Assembly: GCF_031456545.1 (NCBI RefSeq)
Contig: NZ_JAVDUV010000001.1
Coordinates: 1,054,001-1,118,000, forward strand
Reading direction: 5' to 3'
DNA length: 64,000 nt
Source: Agromyces sp. 3263
GTDB lineage: Bacteria > Actinomycetota > Actinomycetes > Actinomycetales > Microbacteriaceae
The position numbers were made by a program, and so were the translations under genes. Of this stretch, positions 50,269-58,716 are shown piece by piece (positions within the stretch are counted from its first letter, which is position 1; the number at the start of each line of letters is the position of its first letter). Below the pieces are notes generated by a model that did not search any database, was not told the DNA's origin, and saw only the letters and a program-made list of their open reading frames with translations.

Positions 50269-50910
50269 TCAGCGCTTGCCGCCGCCGAGGAGGCCGCCGA
50301 GCAGGTCGCCGAGACCGCCGCCCGAGCCGCCCGAGCCCGATCCGCCCGAGCCGCCGCCGAGGAGGCCGCCGAGCACGTCGCCCAGTCCGCCGCCGCCGGC
50401 GCCCGACCCGGAGCCGCCCGAGCCGCCGCCACCGAGCAGCCCGCCCAGCACGTCGCCGATCCCGCCGCCCGACGACTCGCCCGCGGCATCCGACGAATCG
50501 GACTTCTTCGAGAACTGCTTCGCCAGGAACGCGAGCACGATGGGCGCGAGGATCGGCAGCAGCTTGCCGATGAGGTCGCCCGTGCCGCCGCCCTTCGACT
50601 CCTTGGCGTCGAGCGCCCGCACGACCTGGTCGGTGTTGGTGCCGAACACGTTGTGGACGATCTTCCTGCCGTCGTCCTCGTCGACGTCGGCGAGGTTCAC
50701 GCCGCCCTCGACGAGAGCCGGATCGTGCGACTTCACCGCCTTCTCGAGCGAGGCGGCACCGGCCGGGTCGGTCGCGTTCGCCCCCATGCCGGCGAGCAGG
50801 GCCGGCAGGGCATCGTCGACGGCCTTCCTCGCGGTCGCCTCATCGACGCCCAGCTTCGCGGCGATGTCGCCGATCGGCAGGCCGGCCTTGATCTCGTCGA
50901 GCGACGCCAT
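50269..50910 (-). CDS. DUF937-family protein with Gly-rich repeat tail
   Basis: A 213-residue protein. Residues 1-~130 match DUF937 (SLDEIKAGLPIGDIAAKLGV, GRKIVHNVFGTNTDQVVRAL), including the hydrophobic KLLPILAPIVLAFLAKQF. The tail is three copies of a block like GDVLGGLLGGG separated by GSGGSGSG spacers. DUF937 proteins are of unknown function; the repeats could mediate self-association. The ATG at 50910 is chosen over 50955 by homology. Confidence 0.85.
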   Translation of the reverse strand: MASLDEIKAGLPIGDIAAKLGVDEATARKAVDDALPALLAGMGANATDPAGAASLEKAVKSHDPALVEGGVNLADVDEDDGRKIVHNVFGTNTDQVVRALDAKESKGGGTGDLIGKLLPILAPIVLAFLAKQFSKKSDSSDAAGESSGGGIGDVLGGLLGGGGSGGSGSGAGGGGLGDVLGGLLGGGSGGSGSGGSGGGLGDLLGGLLGGGKR

Positions 50911-51015
50911 GCGGATCCCCGTTCCTGCGTCCGCCGTCGGACGCTCCCGATTCACGGTAGCCCGGCGGATGCCGCGGCGGAAGGCCGTGCGGCCTGCTCC
51001 GCTCGCGCGTAGAGC

Positions 51016-51630
51016 TCAGTCGAGCTCGGTGCGGGCGAGGCGCAGGCGCAGGCCGTCGAGCAGCATCTCGAGCCCCGCCTCGAAGGCGCGATCGCTGCGC
51101 GGCGCCCCGCGCGGCGACGACTCGACCAGCCGGCCGAGCGTCGTGGTCGGCGTCTCGGGCCGCCAGATCTCGTCGGGCGAGGCGAGGTCGAGCCCGAAGC
51201 CGATCGAGAACGCGTCGAGGATGGCGACGATCTCGAGCACGTCGTCGTCGGGGAACCCGGCGCCCGACAGGGCGGTGGCGAGCAGGTCGTAACTGGCGAT
51301 GACCGTCGGGTCGGTGATGGTCTTGCCGACGATGAGCGGGATGAGGAAGGGGTGCTCCGCGTACATGCGGCGCTCGGCACGGAGCATCTCCTCGACGACG
51401 ACGTCCCAGGTGCCCTCGATGGCGGGCGGCAGGTACTGCTCGCCCAGGCGGCCGCGCATCAGCTCGACGATCTCGTCGCGCCCGGCGACGTGGTTGTACA
51501 GCGACGACGGCGTGACGCCGAGCCGCCGCGCGATCGCGTTGACTCCGAACGGCTCACCCTCGTCGACGAGCTCCATCGCGGCCTCGGCGATGCGCTCGGT
51601 CGACAGTAGCGGGGTCCTCGGCCTCGGCAT
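51016..51630 (-). CDS. TetR/AcrR-family transcriptional regulator
   Basis: A 204-residue repressor. The helix-turn-helix is at ~10-55 (STERIAEAAMELVDEGEPFG, VNAIARRLGVTPSSLYNHVA), followed by a TetR_C helical domain. GGAGG lies 5 nt before the ATG at 51630. It is divergent from the MFS-amidohydrolase operon with a perfect inverted repeat at 51705-51727 between, so it should repress that operon and probably itself. Confidence 0.92.
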   Translation of the reverse strand: MPRPRTPLLSTERIAEAAMELVDEGEPFGVNAIARRLGVTPSSLYNHVAGRDEIVELMRGRLGEQYLPPAIEGTWDVVVEEMLRAERRMYAEHPFLIPLIVGKTITDPTVIASYDLLATALSGAGFPDDDVLEIVAILDAFSIGFGLDLASPDEIWRPETPTTTLGRLVESSPRGAPRSDRAFEAGLEMLLDGLRLRLARTELD

Positions 51631-51704
51631 CGGCACCTCCTTCGTCCCCGTCAGCCTACGGGCCCGGAAATTGCCTCTTCCCGAATCCGGCTCACCTCTG
51701 CATA

Positions 51705-51727
51705 ATAAACGAACACTATTCGTTTAT
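51705..51727. promoter_or_regulatory. TetR-type operator between divergent genes
   Basis: ATAAACGAA-CACTA-TTCGTTTAT is a 9-bp perfect inverted repeat with 5-bp centre, 40 bp before the MFS start and 75 bp before the TetR start. It is the most AT-rich segment of the region, fitting an operator that overlaps promoter elements. Confidence 0.75.
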
Positions 51728-51767
51728 CTCGTGCACACCGCCGTGCCGAGCATTCCGGAGGCCCCCT

Positions 51768-53045
51768 GTGTCCCATTCCCTCCCATCGGTCCGCGTCCCG
51801 CTTCGACTGCCCACCGCCGTCGCCACGTTCGGCATCGGCATCGCCGGTTACCTCGGCGTGAACCTCTCGCCGTACATGATCTCGGCCCTGCAGTCGGCGC
51901 TCGGCGCCGACGTGCTCACCGCGAGCTGGATCGTCACCGGCGCCCTCCTGCTCACTGCCATCGCCGGCCTGGCCACCGCGAAGCTCTCGGCAGGACGCCG
52001 CCGGCGGCTCGTCGCCCGCGTCGGCCTCGTGCTCGCGGTGGTGGGCTTCGGCGCCGCCGCGCTCGTGCCCACCGGCTGGGTCGTCGTCGCCGGACTGCTC
52101 GTCGGCGGCCTCGGCGCCGGCGGCGCCGTGTCGTCCTCGGGCGCGGCCCTCGCGGCGTTCATCAACCCCGACCGCGTCGCCGGCATCAGCGGCCTCGCCA
52201 ACCGCGCCGTCGTCACCGTCATCCTCGCCGTCGTGCCACTCGTCGGGCTCGCCCCCATCAACGTGTTCGGCACCCTCGCCGTGTTCGCCCTGGCCGTGCT
52301 GTTCACGTCGGCGTGGCTGCCCTCGGCACCCGCCGTCGACCACGCGGCAGCGCCGGCGCCGACGGACGACGCGACCGCGGAGGCATCCGGAGTCGCGACA
52401 TCCGATGCGGGGGCAGCCGGCCTCGTCACCCGCAGGCCGCACCGCGCGGAGACGATCGCGGGCTTCGTGCTGCTCGTCACCTTCGCGCTCTGGGCCGTGA
52501 GCGAGGACTCGCTCTGGGCGATGGCCGGAGTCATGGGGGCCGACCAGTCCGGCCTCACGCCCGAGGGACTCGGCCTCGCGCTCAGCGGCGCCACAGCCGG
52601 CGGCATCGTCGGGGCGCTCCTGCTGATGATCGTCGGCAACCGGCTCGGCCGCGCCGTGCCCCTCGCCGTGCTGCTGGTGGCCGGCGGACTGCTGAAGATC
52701 GCCGAGGGCTTCGTCACCGATTCGACCGCGTTCATCGTGGTGTTCATCGCGTGGAACACCGTCTACGCGATCGCGTTCCTCTACTTCGTCGCAACGGCCG
52801 CCGCGCTCGACGCCGACGGCCGCTGGTCGGGCCCGCTGCTCGCCGTCTACCTCGTCGGGTCGAGCCTCACGCCCGTGATCGGCGCCGCCCTCGTCGAGGC
52901 GTTCGGCTACCAGGGCTTCACCGTGGTGCTCGGCATCGCGAGCTTCGTGCTGGCCGTGCCCGCGTTCCTCGTCGCCCGCGTGTCGAGCCGCCTGCAGCGC
53001 ATCGAGCACGTCGCGCCCGCCGTCGCCGAGGAGGTGGCCGCATGA
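51768..53045 (+). CDS. MFS transporter
   Basis: A 425-residue major facilitator with about twelve helices and a central polar loop near residue 190-225. The start region GIGIAGYLGVNLSPYMISAL and FGYQGFTVVLGIASFVLAVP near the end fit the drug/metabolite-efflux branch. GTG start. Its ATGA overlap with the amidohydrolase gene and the TetR operator upstream show an inducible two-gene operon; it may take up the amidohydrolase substrate or export the product. Confidence 0.9.
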   Translation: MSHSLPSVRVPLRLPTAVATFGIGIAGYLGVNLSPYMISALQSALGADVLTASWIVTGALLLTAIAGLATAKLSAGRRRRLVARVGLVLAVVGFGAAALVPTGWVVVAGLLVGGLGAGGAVSSSGAALAAFINPDRVAGISGLANRAVVTVILAVVPLVGLAPINVFGTLAVFALAVLFTSAWLPSAPAVDHAAAPAPTDDATAEASGVATSDAGAAGLVTRRPHRAETIAGFVLLVTFALWAVSEDSLWAMAGVMGADQSGLTPEGLGLALSGATAGGIVGALLLMIVGNRLGRAVPLAVLLVAGGLLKIAEGFVTDSTAFIVVFIAWNTVYAIAFLYFVATAAALDADGRWSGPLLAVYLVGSSLTPVIGAALVEAFGYQGFTVVLGIASFVLAVPAFLVARVSSRLQRIEHVAPAVAEEVAA

Positions 53046-54694
53046 GCCGCACGGTCTATGCGAACGGCCGCGTCTTCACCGGCGACGAGCCGGCCTGGGC
53101 CGAGGCGATGGTCGTCGAGGGCGGACGCCTCGCCTTCGTCGGGTCCGACGCCGAGGCGGCCGCGGCCGCGGGTCCGGATGCCGCGAGCGTCGACCTCGGC
53201 GGACGCGTCGTGGTGCCCGGCTTCATCGACGCGCACACCCACCTCGTGATGATGGGCGAGGCGCTCGGCAAGGTCGGACTCACCGACGCTCGCACGCTCG
53301 ACGGGATCCAGGAGCGGCTGCGCGCCGCACGCGCCGCCGACCCCGGCGCCCCGCGCCTGCTCGGCCGCGGCTGGCTCTTCGACTCCGTGCCGGGCGGCGC
53401 CCCGACCGCCGCGATGCTCGACACGGTGGTCGCAGACGTGCCCGTGTACCTTGACGCGAACGACTACCACTCGGTGTGGGTCAACACGGCCGCACTGCGC
53501 GAGCTGGGCATCGACCGGGACACGCCCGACCCGATCGGCGGGCGCATCGGCCGCGACGCCGACGGCGAGCCCGACGGCATGCTCTTCGAGACCGCAGCGC
53601 AGCAGCACGTCTGGACGCTCCTCGCGGAGGTCGCGACCGACGCCGATCGCGACGCCGCCGTCGAGCGCACGATCGCCGCCTACCTCGCGACGGGCGTCAC
53701 GGGCGTCGTCGACATGGCGTTCGACGAGCTCGGCCTCGCCGCCTTCGACCGGGCGGCCGAGCGCCGCGGCGGCACCCTCCCCGTCCGCGTGCTCGCGCAC
53801 TGGTTCGTCGCGAACACCGGCGACGACGACGAGCACCTCGCCCAGGTCGCGCGCGCCGTCGAGCTCGCGGGCGAGCACCGCCCCTGGCTCAAGGTCGCCG
53901 GCATCAAGCTCGTGCTCGACGGCGTGATCGACGCGTGCACGGCCGCGATGCGGCATCCGTACGCCGACGGCTCGAACGCCGAGCCGATCTGGCCGCTGGA
54001 CGCACTGAAGCCCGTCGTCGCCGCCGCCGATGCCGCCGGCCTGCAGGTCGCGCTGCACGCCATCGGCGACCTGGCCAGCGACGTCGCCCTCGACGCCCTC
54101 GAGCACGCCGCCGCCGTGAACGGCGAGCGCCCCCGCCGGCACCGCATCGAGCACCTCGAGTACGCCGCGCCCGAGACCGCGGCGCGCATGGCCGCACTCG
54201 GCGTCACCGCGTCGATGCAGCCGGTGCACGCCGACCCGGCGATCTGGTCGAACTGGGCCGCGATGCTCGGCGACGAGCGGGCCGACCGCGGCTTCGCCTG
54301 GACGGAGTTCCGCGACGCGGGCGCACTCCTGGCCTTCTCGACGGATGCCCCGACCGCGCCGCACGAGGCCCTGCCCAACCTCTACATCGCCACGACGCGC
54401 CGGTCCGCGCTCGACGGGTCGTTCCCGGCGAACCACCCCGAGTACGCGCTCCCGGTCGAGGAGGCCATCGCCCATGCCACCCGCGATGCCGCGGCGAGCT
54501 GCCTCGAGGAGCAGGAGCGCGGGCGCATCGCGGTCGGCCTCGCCGCGGACTTCGCGGTGCTCGATCGCGACCCGTTCGCCGAGGGCGCCGACGTGCTGCT
54601 CGAGGCGCGCGTCGTGCGAACGGTGGTGGCGGGGGAACCGGTGTACGAGGCATCCGGCGCGATCGAGGCCGAGCCCGAGGCATCCGTCGCCTGA
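53042..54694 (+). CDS. Amidohydrolase family protein (YtcJ-like)
   Basis: A 550-residue metal-dependent hydrolase. The composite N-terminal sheet precedes PGFIDAHTHLVMMGEA with metal-binding His65 and His67; further ligands are in AGLQVALHAIGDLASDVALD and HRIEHLEYAAPETAARM, and the last Asp is in AFSTDAPTAPHEALPNLYIA. YtcJ-like proteins hydrolyse N-acyl or formamide bonds of small molecules. The gene is coupled to the MFS transporter and under the TetR operator. Confidence 0.9.
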   Translation: MSRTVYANGRVFTGDEPAWAEAMVVEGGRLAFVGSDAEAAAAAGPDAASVDLGGRVVVPGFIDAHTHLVMMGEALGKVGLTDARTLDGIQERLRAARAADPGAPRLLGRGWLFDSVPGGAPTAAMLDTVVADVPVYLDANDYHSVWVNTAALRELGIDRDTPDPIGGRIGRDADGEPDGMLFETAAQQHVWTLLAEVATDADRDAAVERTIAAYLATGVTGVVDMAFDELGLAAFDRAAERRGGTLPVRVLAHWFVANTGDDDEHLAQVARAVELAGEHRPWLKVAGIKLVLDGVIDACTAAMRHPYADGSNAEPIWPLDALKPVVAAADAAGLQVALHAIGDLASDVALDALEHAAAVNGERPRRHRIEHLEYAAPETAARMAALGVTASMQPVHADPAIWSNWAAMLGDERADRGFAWTEFRDAGALLAFSTDAPTAPHEALPNLYIATTRRSALDGSFPANHPEYALPVEEAIAHATRDAAASCLEEQERGRIAVGLAADFAVLDRDPFAEGADVLLEARVVRTVVAGEPVYEASGAIEAEPEASVA

Positions 54695-54707
54695 GCCGCG
54701 CGCGCAC

Positions 54708-54741
54708 ACGAGGCCGCCCCGGTGTCGCGGGGCGGCCTCGT
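54708..54741. terminator. Strong hairpin after amidohydrolase gene
   Basis: ACGAGGCCGCCCCG and its complement form a 14-bp stem with a 6-nt loop, 13 bp after the stop. It stands between convergent genes. Confidence 0.85.
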
Positions 54742-54752
54742 GGTCTGTGCGG

Positions 54753-54777
54753 CGGATGCCGCGGGCGGCGGCATCCG
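54753..54777. repeat. GGATGCC/GGCATCC paired hairpin
   Basis: CGGATGCCGC pairs with GCGGCATCCG across a 5-nt loop, 9 bp past the stop of the minus-strand APC gene. A second hairpin beside the terminator at 54708-54741; it can end the APC transcript. Confidence 0.75.
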
Positions 54778-54786
54778 GCGAGCGGG

Positions 54787-56343
54787 TCAGTCCTCGGCGG
54801 ACGCCCGGGAGAGCACCTCGCCACGGAAGAAGGCAGGCCGCTTCCACGCCTGCCAGAGCATCACCGCGACGCCCGAGAGCAGCACGACCATGCCCAGCAC
54901 GAACACGAGGCCCACGCCGAACACGTTCGAGCCGCTGCCGTAGTCGGGGTTCATGCTGTCGATGAGCGTCGTGAAGAAGAGGGTCGCGAGGATGACGCCG
55001 CCGATGAGCGGGAACAGCAGCGTGAAGAAGACGTTCCGCACCGACCGCCACCACACCCTGCGGAAGAACCACACGCACGCGAACGCGGTGATGCCGTAGT
55101 AGAAGCAGATCATCATGCCGAGTGCCGTGATCGTGTCCCACAGCACGTCCTCGCTGAGGAAGCGCATGACCGCGTAGAAGGCCGCGGCCACGATGGCCGA
55201 CACGATCGTCGCGTAGCCGGGCGTGAAGAACCGCGGGCTCACCGACGCGAACTTCTCGGGGAGCGCGCCGTAGTGGCCCATCGCGAGCAGGGTGCGCGCC
55301 GGCGACACGAAGGTCGACTGCAGCGAGGACGCCGAGCTAGTGAGCACGGCGAGCGAGACGAGCACGGCGAGCGGGCCGAGGATCGGCCCGGCCAGGTGGA
55401 AGAACACGTTGTCCTGGATGTCGGGGTTGCCCAGCCCGTACTCGCCGGTACCGACGCCCGCGTACGCGATCAGCGCCACTGCGATGAGCAGGTAGAGCAC
55501 GACGATCGTGACGACGGTGATGGTGGCCGCGCGGCCCGGGGTCTTGTGCGACCCGCGCGTCTCCTCGTTCATCGTGAGCGTGACGTCCCAGCCCCAGAAG
55601 ATGAAGATCGAGAGCGAGAGGCCCGCCGCGAACGACGAGAACGACTCGACCGCGAACGGGTTGAACCAGCTCAGGTCGATGGCCGTGGCGTCGAAGGCGT
55701 TGCCGTTCGCGACCTCGATGAGGGCCGCGACCGCGAACACCACGAGCACGACGACCTGGAAGCCGACGAGCCAGTACTGCAGCTTCTGCGTCGTCTGCAT
55801 GTCCCGGTACGACACCCACGTGGCACCGAGCACGAACAGCAGGCACACCCCGACGTTGATGAACGGGTTCGTCGCGAGGTCGGCGATCTCGGGATTGCCG
55901 GCGACCTGCGAGATGAGCAGGAAGAGGAAGTCGACGGCGATGCCTGCGAGGTTGGACAGCACGAGGATCGTCGCCGCCACGAGGCCCCAGCCGGCCATCC
56001 ACCCGATCCACGGGCCGAACGCGCGCGTCGCCCACGTGAACGAGGTGCCCGAGTCGGGCATCCGCGTGTTGAGCTCCCGGTAGCCGAAGGCCACGAGCAG
56101 CATCGGGATGAAGCCCACGAGGATGATCGCCGGCACCTGCACGCCGACCTCCGACACCGTCGGGCCGAGGGCCGCAGTGAGCGTGTAGGCCGGGGCGATG
56201 CACGAGATGCCGATGACGATCGCGCCGATGAGGCCGACCGACCCGGCCGACAGGCCCTTCTTCGAGATGCCCTGCGTGGAGCCGTCGACGGCGGCGGTCG
56301 CCTCCGTCAGGGGCGCGAGCTGCGGCGGGGATTGGTGCGTCAT
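54787..56343 (-). CDS. APC-family amino acid/polyamine permease (putrescine/GABA cluster)
   Basis: A 518-residue transporter with about twelve helices. GAIVIGISCIAPAYTLTAAL, the glycine-poor first helix, RMPDSGTSFTWATRAFGPWI, and FFWGWDVTLTMNEETRG-like FIFWGWDVTLTMNEETRGSH are typical of the amine/GABA branch. It starts 11 bp after the universal stress protein gene ends and is the last gene of the gabT-to-permease run, so it probably imports putrescine or GABA. Confidence 0.88.
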   Translation of the reverse strand: MTHQSPPQLAPLTEATAAVDGSTQGISKKGLSAGSVGLIGAIVIGISCIAPAYTLTAALGPTVSEVGVQVPAIILVGFIPMLLVAFGYRELNTRMPDSGTSFTWATRAFGPWIGWMAGWGLVAATILVLSNLAGIAVDFLFLLISQVAGNPEIADLATNPFINVGVCLLFVLGATWVSYRDMQTTQKLQYWLVGFQVVVLVVFAVAALIEVANGNAFDATAIDLSWFNPFAVESFSSFAAGLSLSIFIFWGWDVTLTMNEETRGSHKTPGRAATITVVTIVVLYLLIAVALIAYAGVGTGEYGLGNPDIQDNVFFHLAGPILGPLAVLVSLAVLTSSASSLQSTFVSPARTLLAMGHYGALPEKFASVSPRFFTPGYATIVSAIVAAAFYAVMRFLSEDVLWDTITALGMMICFYYGITAFACVWFFRRVWWRSVRNVFFTLLFPLIGGVILATLFFTTLIDSMNPDYGSGSNVFGVGLVFVLGMVVLLSGVAVMLWQAWKRPAFFRGEVLSRASAED

Positions 56344-56354
56344 GTCGATCTCTC

Positions 56355-57278
56355 TCAGGAGGTGGTCGTGCGCGGGACCACGATCATGGGCACCGGCAGT
56401 TCGCGCAGCATCTTCGCCGCGGTCGATCCGAGGAACAGGTGGTGGGGCGTCGCGAGGCGGCTCGAGCCGACGAGCACGATCTCGCCGTCGTGCCAGTCGA
56501 GGCCTCGAACCGCCTCCTCGACGGTGGCGGCCGTCGCAGCCACGGCCGTGGCGTCGAGCGTGCGCGGCAGCTCGCGGCGAGCGGCGGCGAGCACCTCGTC
56601 GGCGTGCACGGTGCTCGTGAGCTCGGCGAGGCCCTCGTCCATGCCCGCGGGCAGGTCGACGGAGACGAGCGACACGAGCCGCAGCGGCGCGTGCACGGCG
56701 GTGGCGAGGGCGACGGATGCCCCGAGCAGCGCGTCGGCGCCGGGCCGCGTGCCGATCGCCGCGGTCACCCGGGTCACGCCGACCGGCACGGGGATCTCGC
56801 GGGAGCCCGACGGCGCCAGGGCGACCGGCACGTCGGACGAGTGCAGCAGCTCGTTCGCGACCGAGCCGATGCGCGACCGGCCGAACAGCCCGCCCCGAGC
56901 GGCGCCCACGACGATGAGGTTCGCGCCGAACTCGTGCGCCGCGGCGATGAGGCCCTCGGCGAACGACTCGGCGTAGCGGATGTGCAGCAGCTGGGCGACG
57001 TCGTCATCATCGTCGAGCGACTCGGAGGCCTCGGCGAGCCACTCCCGCGACTGCTCCTTGAGGTACCGCTCGTACCCGGGATCGGTCGGCACGGTGCTCG
57101 AACGCGCCTCGCTGGGCAGCACCATGACGATGTCGAGCAGCGCCTCGCTCGCGCGCGCCAGCCGGGTCGCGACGGCGAGCGCGTCGGCACCCGAGTCGTT
57201 CGCCGTGTACCCGACGACGATCCGGCGGGCAGCGGGATCCGCGGAGCCGCCGGTCGCGGCATCCGTCACCGCAGTCAC
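56355..57278 (-). CDS. Two-domain universal stress protein
   Basis: A 307-residue protein with two tandem Usp domains. The first has RRIVVGYTANDSGADALAVA and the ATP-binding end VGAARGGLFGRSRIGSVANE; the second ends VLVGSSRLATPHHLFLGSTA and VPMIVVPR. GTG start overlaps the stop of the putrescine oxidase gene. A Usp gene inside an amine operon is unusual; oxidase activity makes H2O2 and aldehydes, which might explain it. Confidence 0.9.
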   Translation of the reverse strand: MTAVTDAATGGSADPAARRIVVGYTANDSGADALAVATRLARASEALLDIVMVLPSEARSSTVPTDPGYERYLKEQSREWLAEASESLDDDDDVAQLLHIRYAESFAEGLIAAAHEFGANLIVVGAARGGLFGRSRIGSVANELLHSSDVPVALAPSGSREIPVPVGVTRVTAAIGTRPGADALLGASVALATAVHAPLRLVSLVSVDLPAGMDEGLAELTSTVHADEVLAAARRELPRTLDATAVAATAATVEEAVRGLDWHDGEIVLVGSSRLATPHHLFLGSTAAKMLRELPVPMIVVPRTTTS

Positions 57279-58639
57279 GACGCGGCGAGGATCTCGTCGG
57301 CGACCTCACGGCCGACGCGGATGGCGCCGTCGACGTGCTGGTAGCCCTTGCCCGCCATGTCCGAGCACGAGAAGTGGATGGGCCCGACGGGCGTGCGCAG
57401 GTCGGCGCCGTAGCGCGCGAGGCCGCCCATGTCGAAGCTCGCGGCGTAGGCGCCGCGCGTCCACTCCTCGGAGCCCCAGTCGCTCTCGTAGTAGACGACC
57501 GGGTGCTTGGCCTGCTCGCCGTAGTAGTGCGACAGCGACTCGAGGATGCGCTCCTTGCGCTCCTCGGCGCTCAGCGAGAAGACGCCGTCGGCCTCCTCGT
57601 CGGCGACGAAGCCGACGAGCGTGCCGCGGGGGTCCTCGTGGTTCGTGTTGTCGTAGGCCTCGTGCACGAGCTCGTACGGGCTGAAGGCGGTGCCCGAAAG
57701 ACCCTGCTCCCGCCAGAACGGCGTCTCGTAGACGGCGTGCACCTTGATGACGAAGCCCATCGACAGGTGCTGGTGCAGCTGCTGCTGCCGGCGGGGCAGC
57801 GGCGGTTCGTACGAGATGCGGCTGATGAGGATGGGCGGCACGGCCAGCACGACGTGCTGCGCGTGCACCTCGAGGTCGTCGGTCACGGCGACGACGCCCC
57901 GGTCGGGGGTCTCGGGGTGCCAGCGAACGGTGCGCACCGCCTGGCCGAGACGCACGGCACCGCCGAGCCGCTCCGCGAGCAGCAGCGGCACCTGCTGCAG
58001 GCCGCCGACGACACGGCGGTCGAGGATGAAGTCGGCGTCGACGAGGTTCGAGAACGAACCGGCGGATGCCGCCATGAGCAGCGCCTGCAGCGCCGAGAAC
58101 GCGTGCGCGGGCTTGGTGAGCATGGCGCCGGCGATGAACATGCCGATGTTCTCGCGCGCCTCGAGGTCGTCGGTCTGCGTCTCGAGCCAGCGCGAGAACG
58201 AGATCTCGTCGAGGTCCTTCGCCTGCGGGTGCTCCCACGGACGGTCGGGATCGATCTCGGCGACGAGCGCGTCGAGCTTCTCGATGAGGGTGAGGATCTC
58301 CTGCTCGGTCGCCGGCGGCACCGGGAAGATCTCGCCCTCGAACCGCTTCTGCTCCCCATCGGGGCCGATGTAGATGTTCACGCCCTCGCGGTAGCGCGGG
58401 TACGTCTCGAGGCCGAGGTCGTCGAGCGTCTCGATGAGCGCGTCCTGGTCGGGCGAGACCCACTGGCCGCCGATCTCGAGCATCGCGCCGTCGATGTCGT
58501 CGGTCCAGAGCCGCCCGCCCGCGCGGTCGCGCGCCTCGAGGACGACGACCGTGCGGCCGGCCTCCTTCAGTCGGGTGGCGGTGGTGAGGCCGGATGCCCC
58601 GGCGCCCACGATGACGACGTCGCAGTCGATGCGTTCCAT
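57275..58639 (-). CDS. puo: Flavin monoamine oxidase, putrescine oxidase type
   Basis: A 454-residue FAD enzyme oxidising putrescine to 4-aminobutanal, NH3 and H2O2. The normal amine oxidase order is seen: FAD motif GAGASG near residue 12, VVVLEARDRAGGRLWTD, EIGGQWVSPDQDALIETLDD, then the long middle with NIGMFIAGAMLTKPAHAFSA and SAGSFSNLVDADFILDRRVV, and at the end the FSCSDMAGKGYQHVDGAI region. EIGGQWVSPDQ and KPAHAFSALQ match Rhodococcus/Kocuria putrescine oxidases. Its cluster with gabT and gabD supports the call. A strong hairpin separates it from gabD. Confidence 0.85.
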   Translation of the reverse strand: MERIDCDVVIVGAGASGLTTATRLKEAGRTVVVLEARDRAGGRLWTDDIDGAMLEIGGQWVSPDQDALIETLDDLGLETYPRYREGVNIYIGPDGEQKRFEGEIFPVPPATEQEILTLIEKLDALVAEIDPDRPWEHPQAKDLDEISFSRWLETQTDDLEARENIGMFIAGAMLTKPAHAFSALQALLMAASAGSFSNLVDADFILDRRVVGGLQQVPLLLAERLGGAVRLGQAVRTVRWHPETPDRGVVAVTDDLEVHAQHVVLAVPPILISRISYEPPLPRRQQQLHQHLSMGFVIKVHAVYETPFWREQGLSGTAFSPYELVHEAYDNTNHEDPRGTLVGFVADEEADGVFSLSAEERKERILESLSHYYGEQAKHPVVYYESDWGSEEWTRGAYAASFDMGGLARYGADLRTPVGPIHFSCSDMAGKGYQHVDGAIRVGREVADEILAAS

Positions 58640-58677
58640 GGTTCCTGTCTGACTTTCCTGGGGTGCGTGCTCGGTGA

Positions 58678-58714
58678 GGCGAGCGGATGCCGCGGCGCGC
58701 GGCATCCGCTCGCC
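58678..58714 (-). terminator. 16-bp perfect hairpin between gabD and puo
   Basis: GGCGAGCGGATGCCGC pairs perfectly with its complement across a 5-nt loop, starting 3 bp after the gabD stop and 39 bp before the puo start. It would partly end the gabT-gdh-gabD transcript. It again joins GGATGCC to GGCATCC. Confidence 0.8.
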
Positions 58715-58716
58715 GC

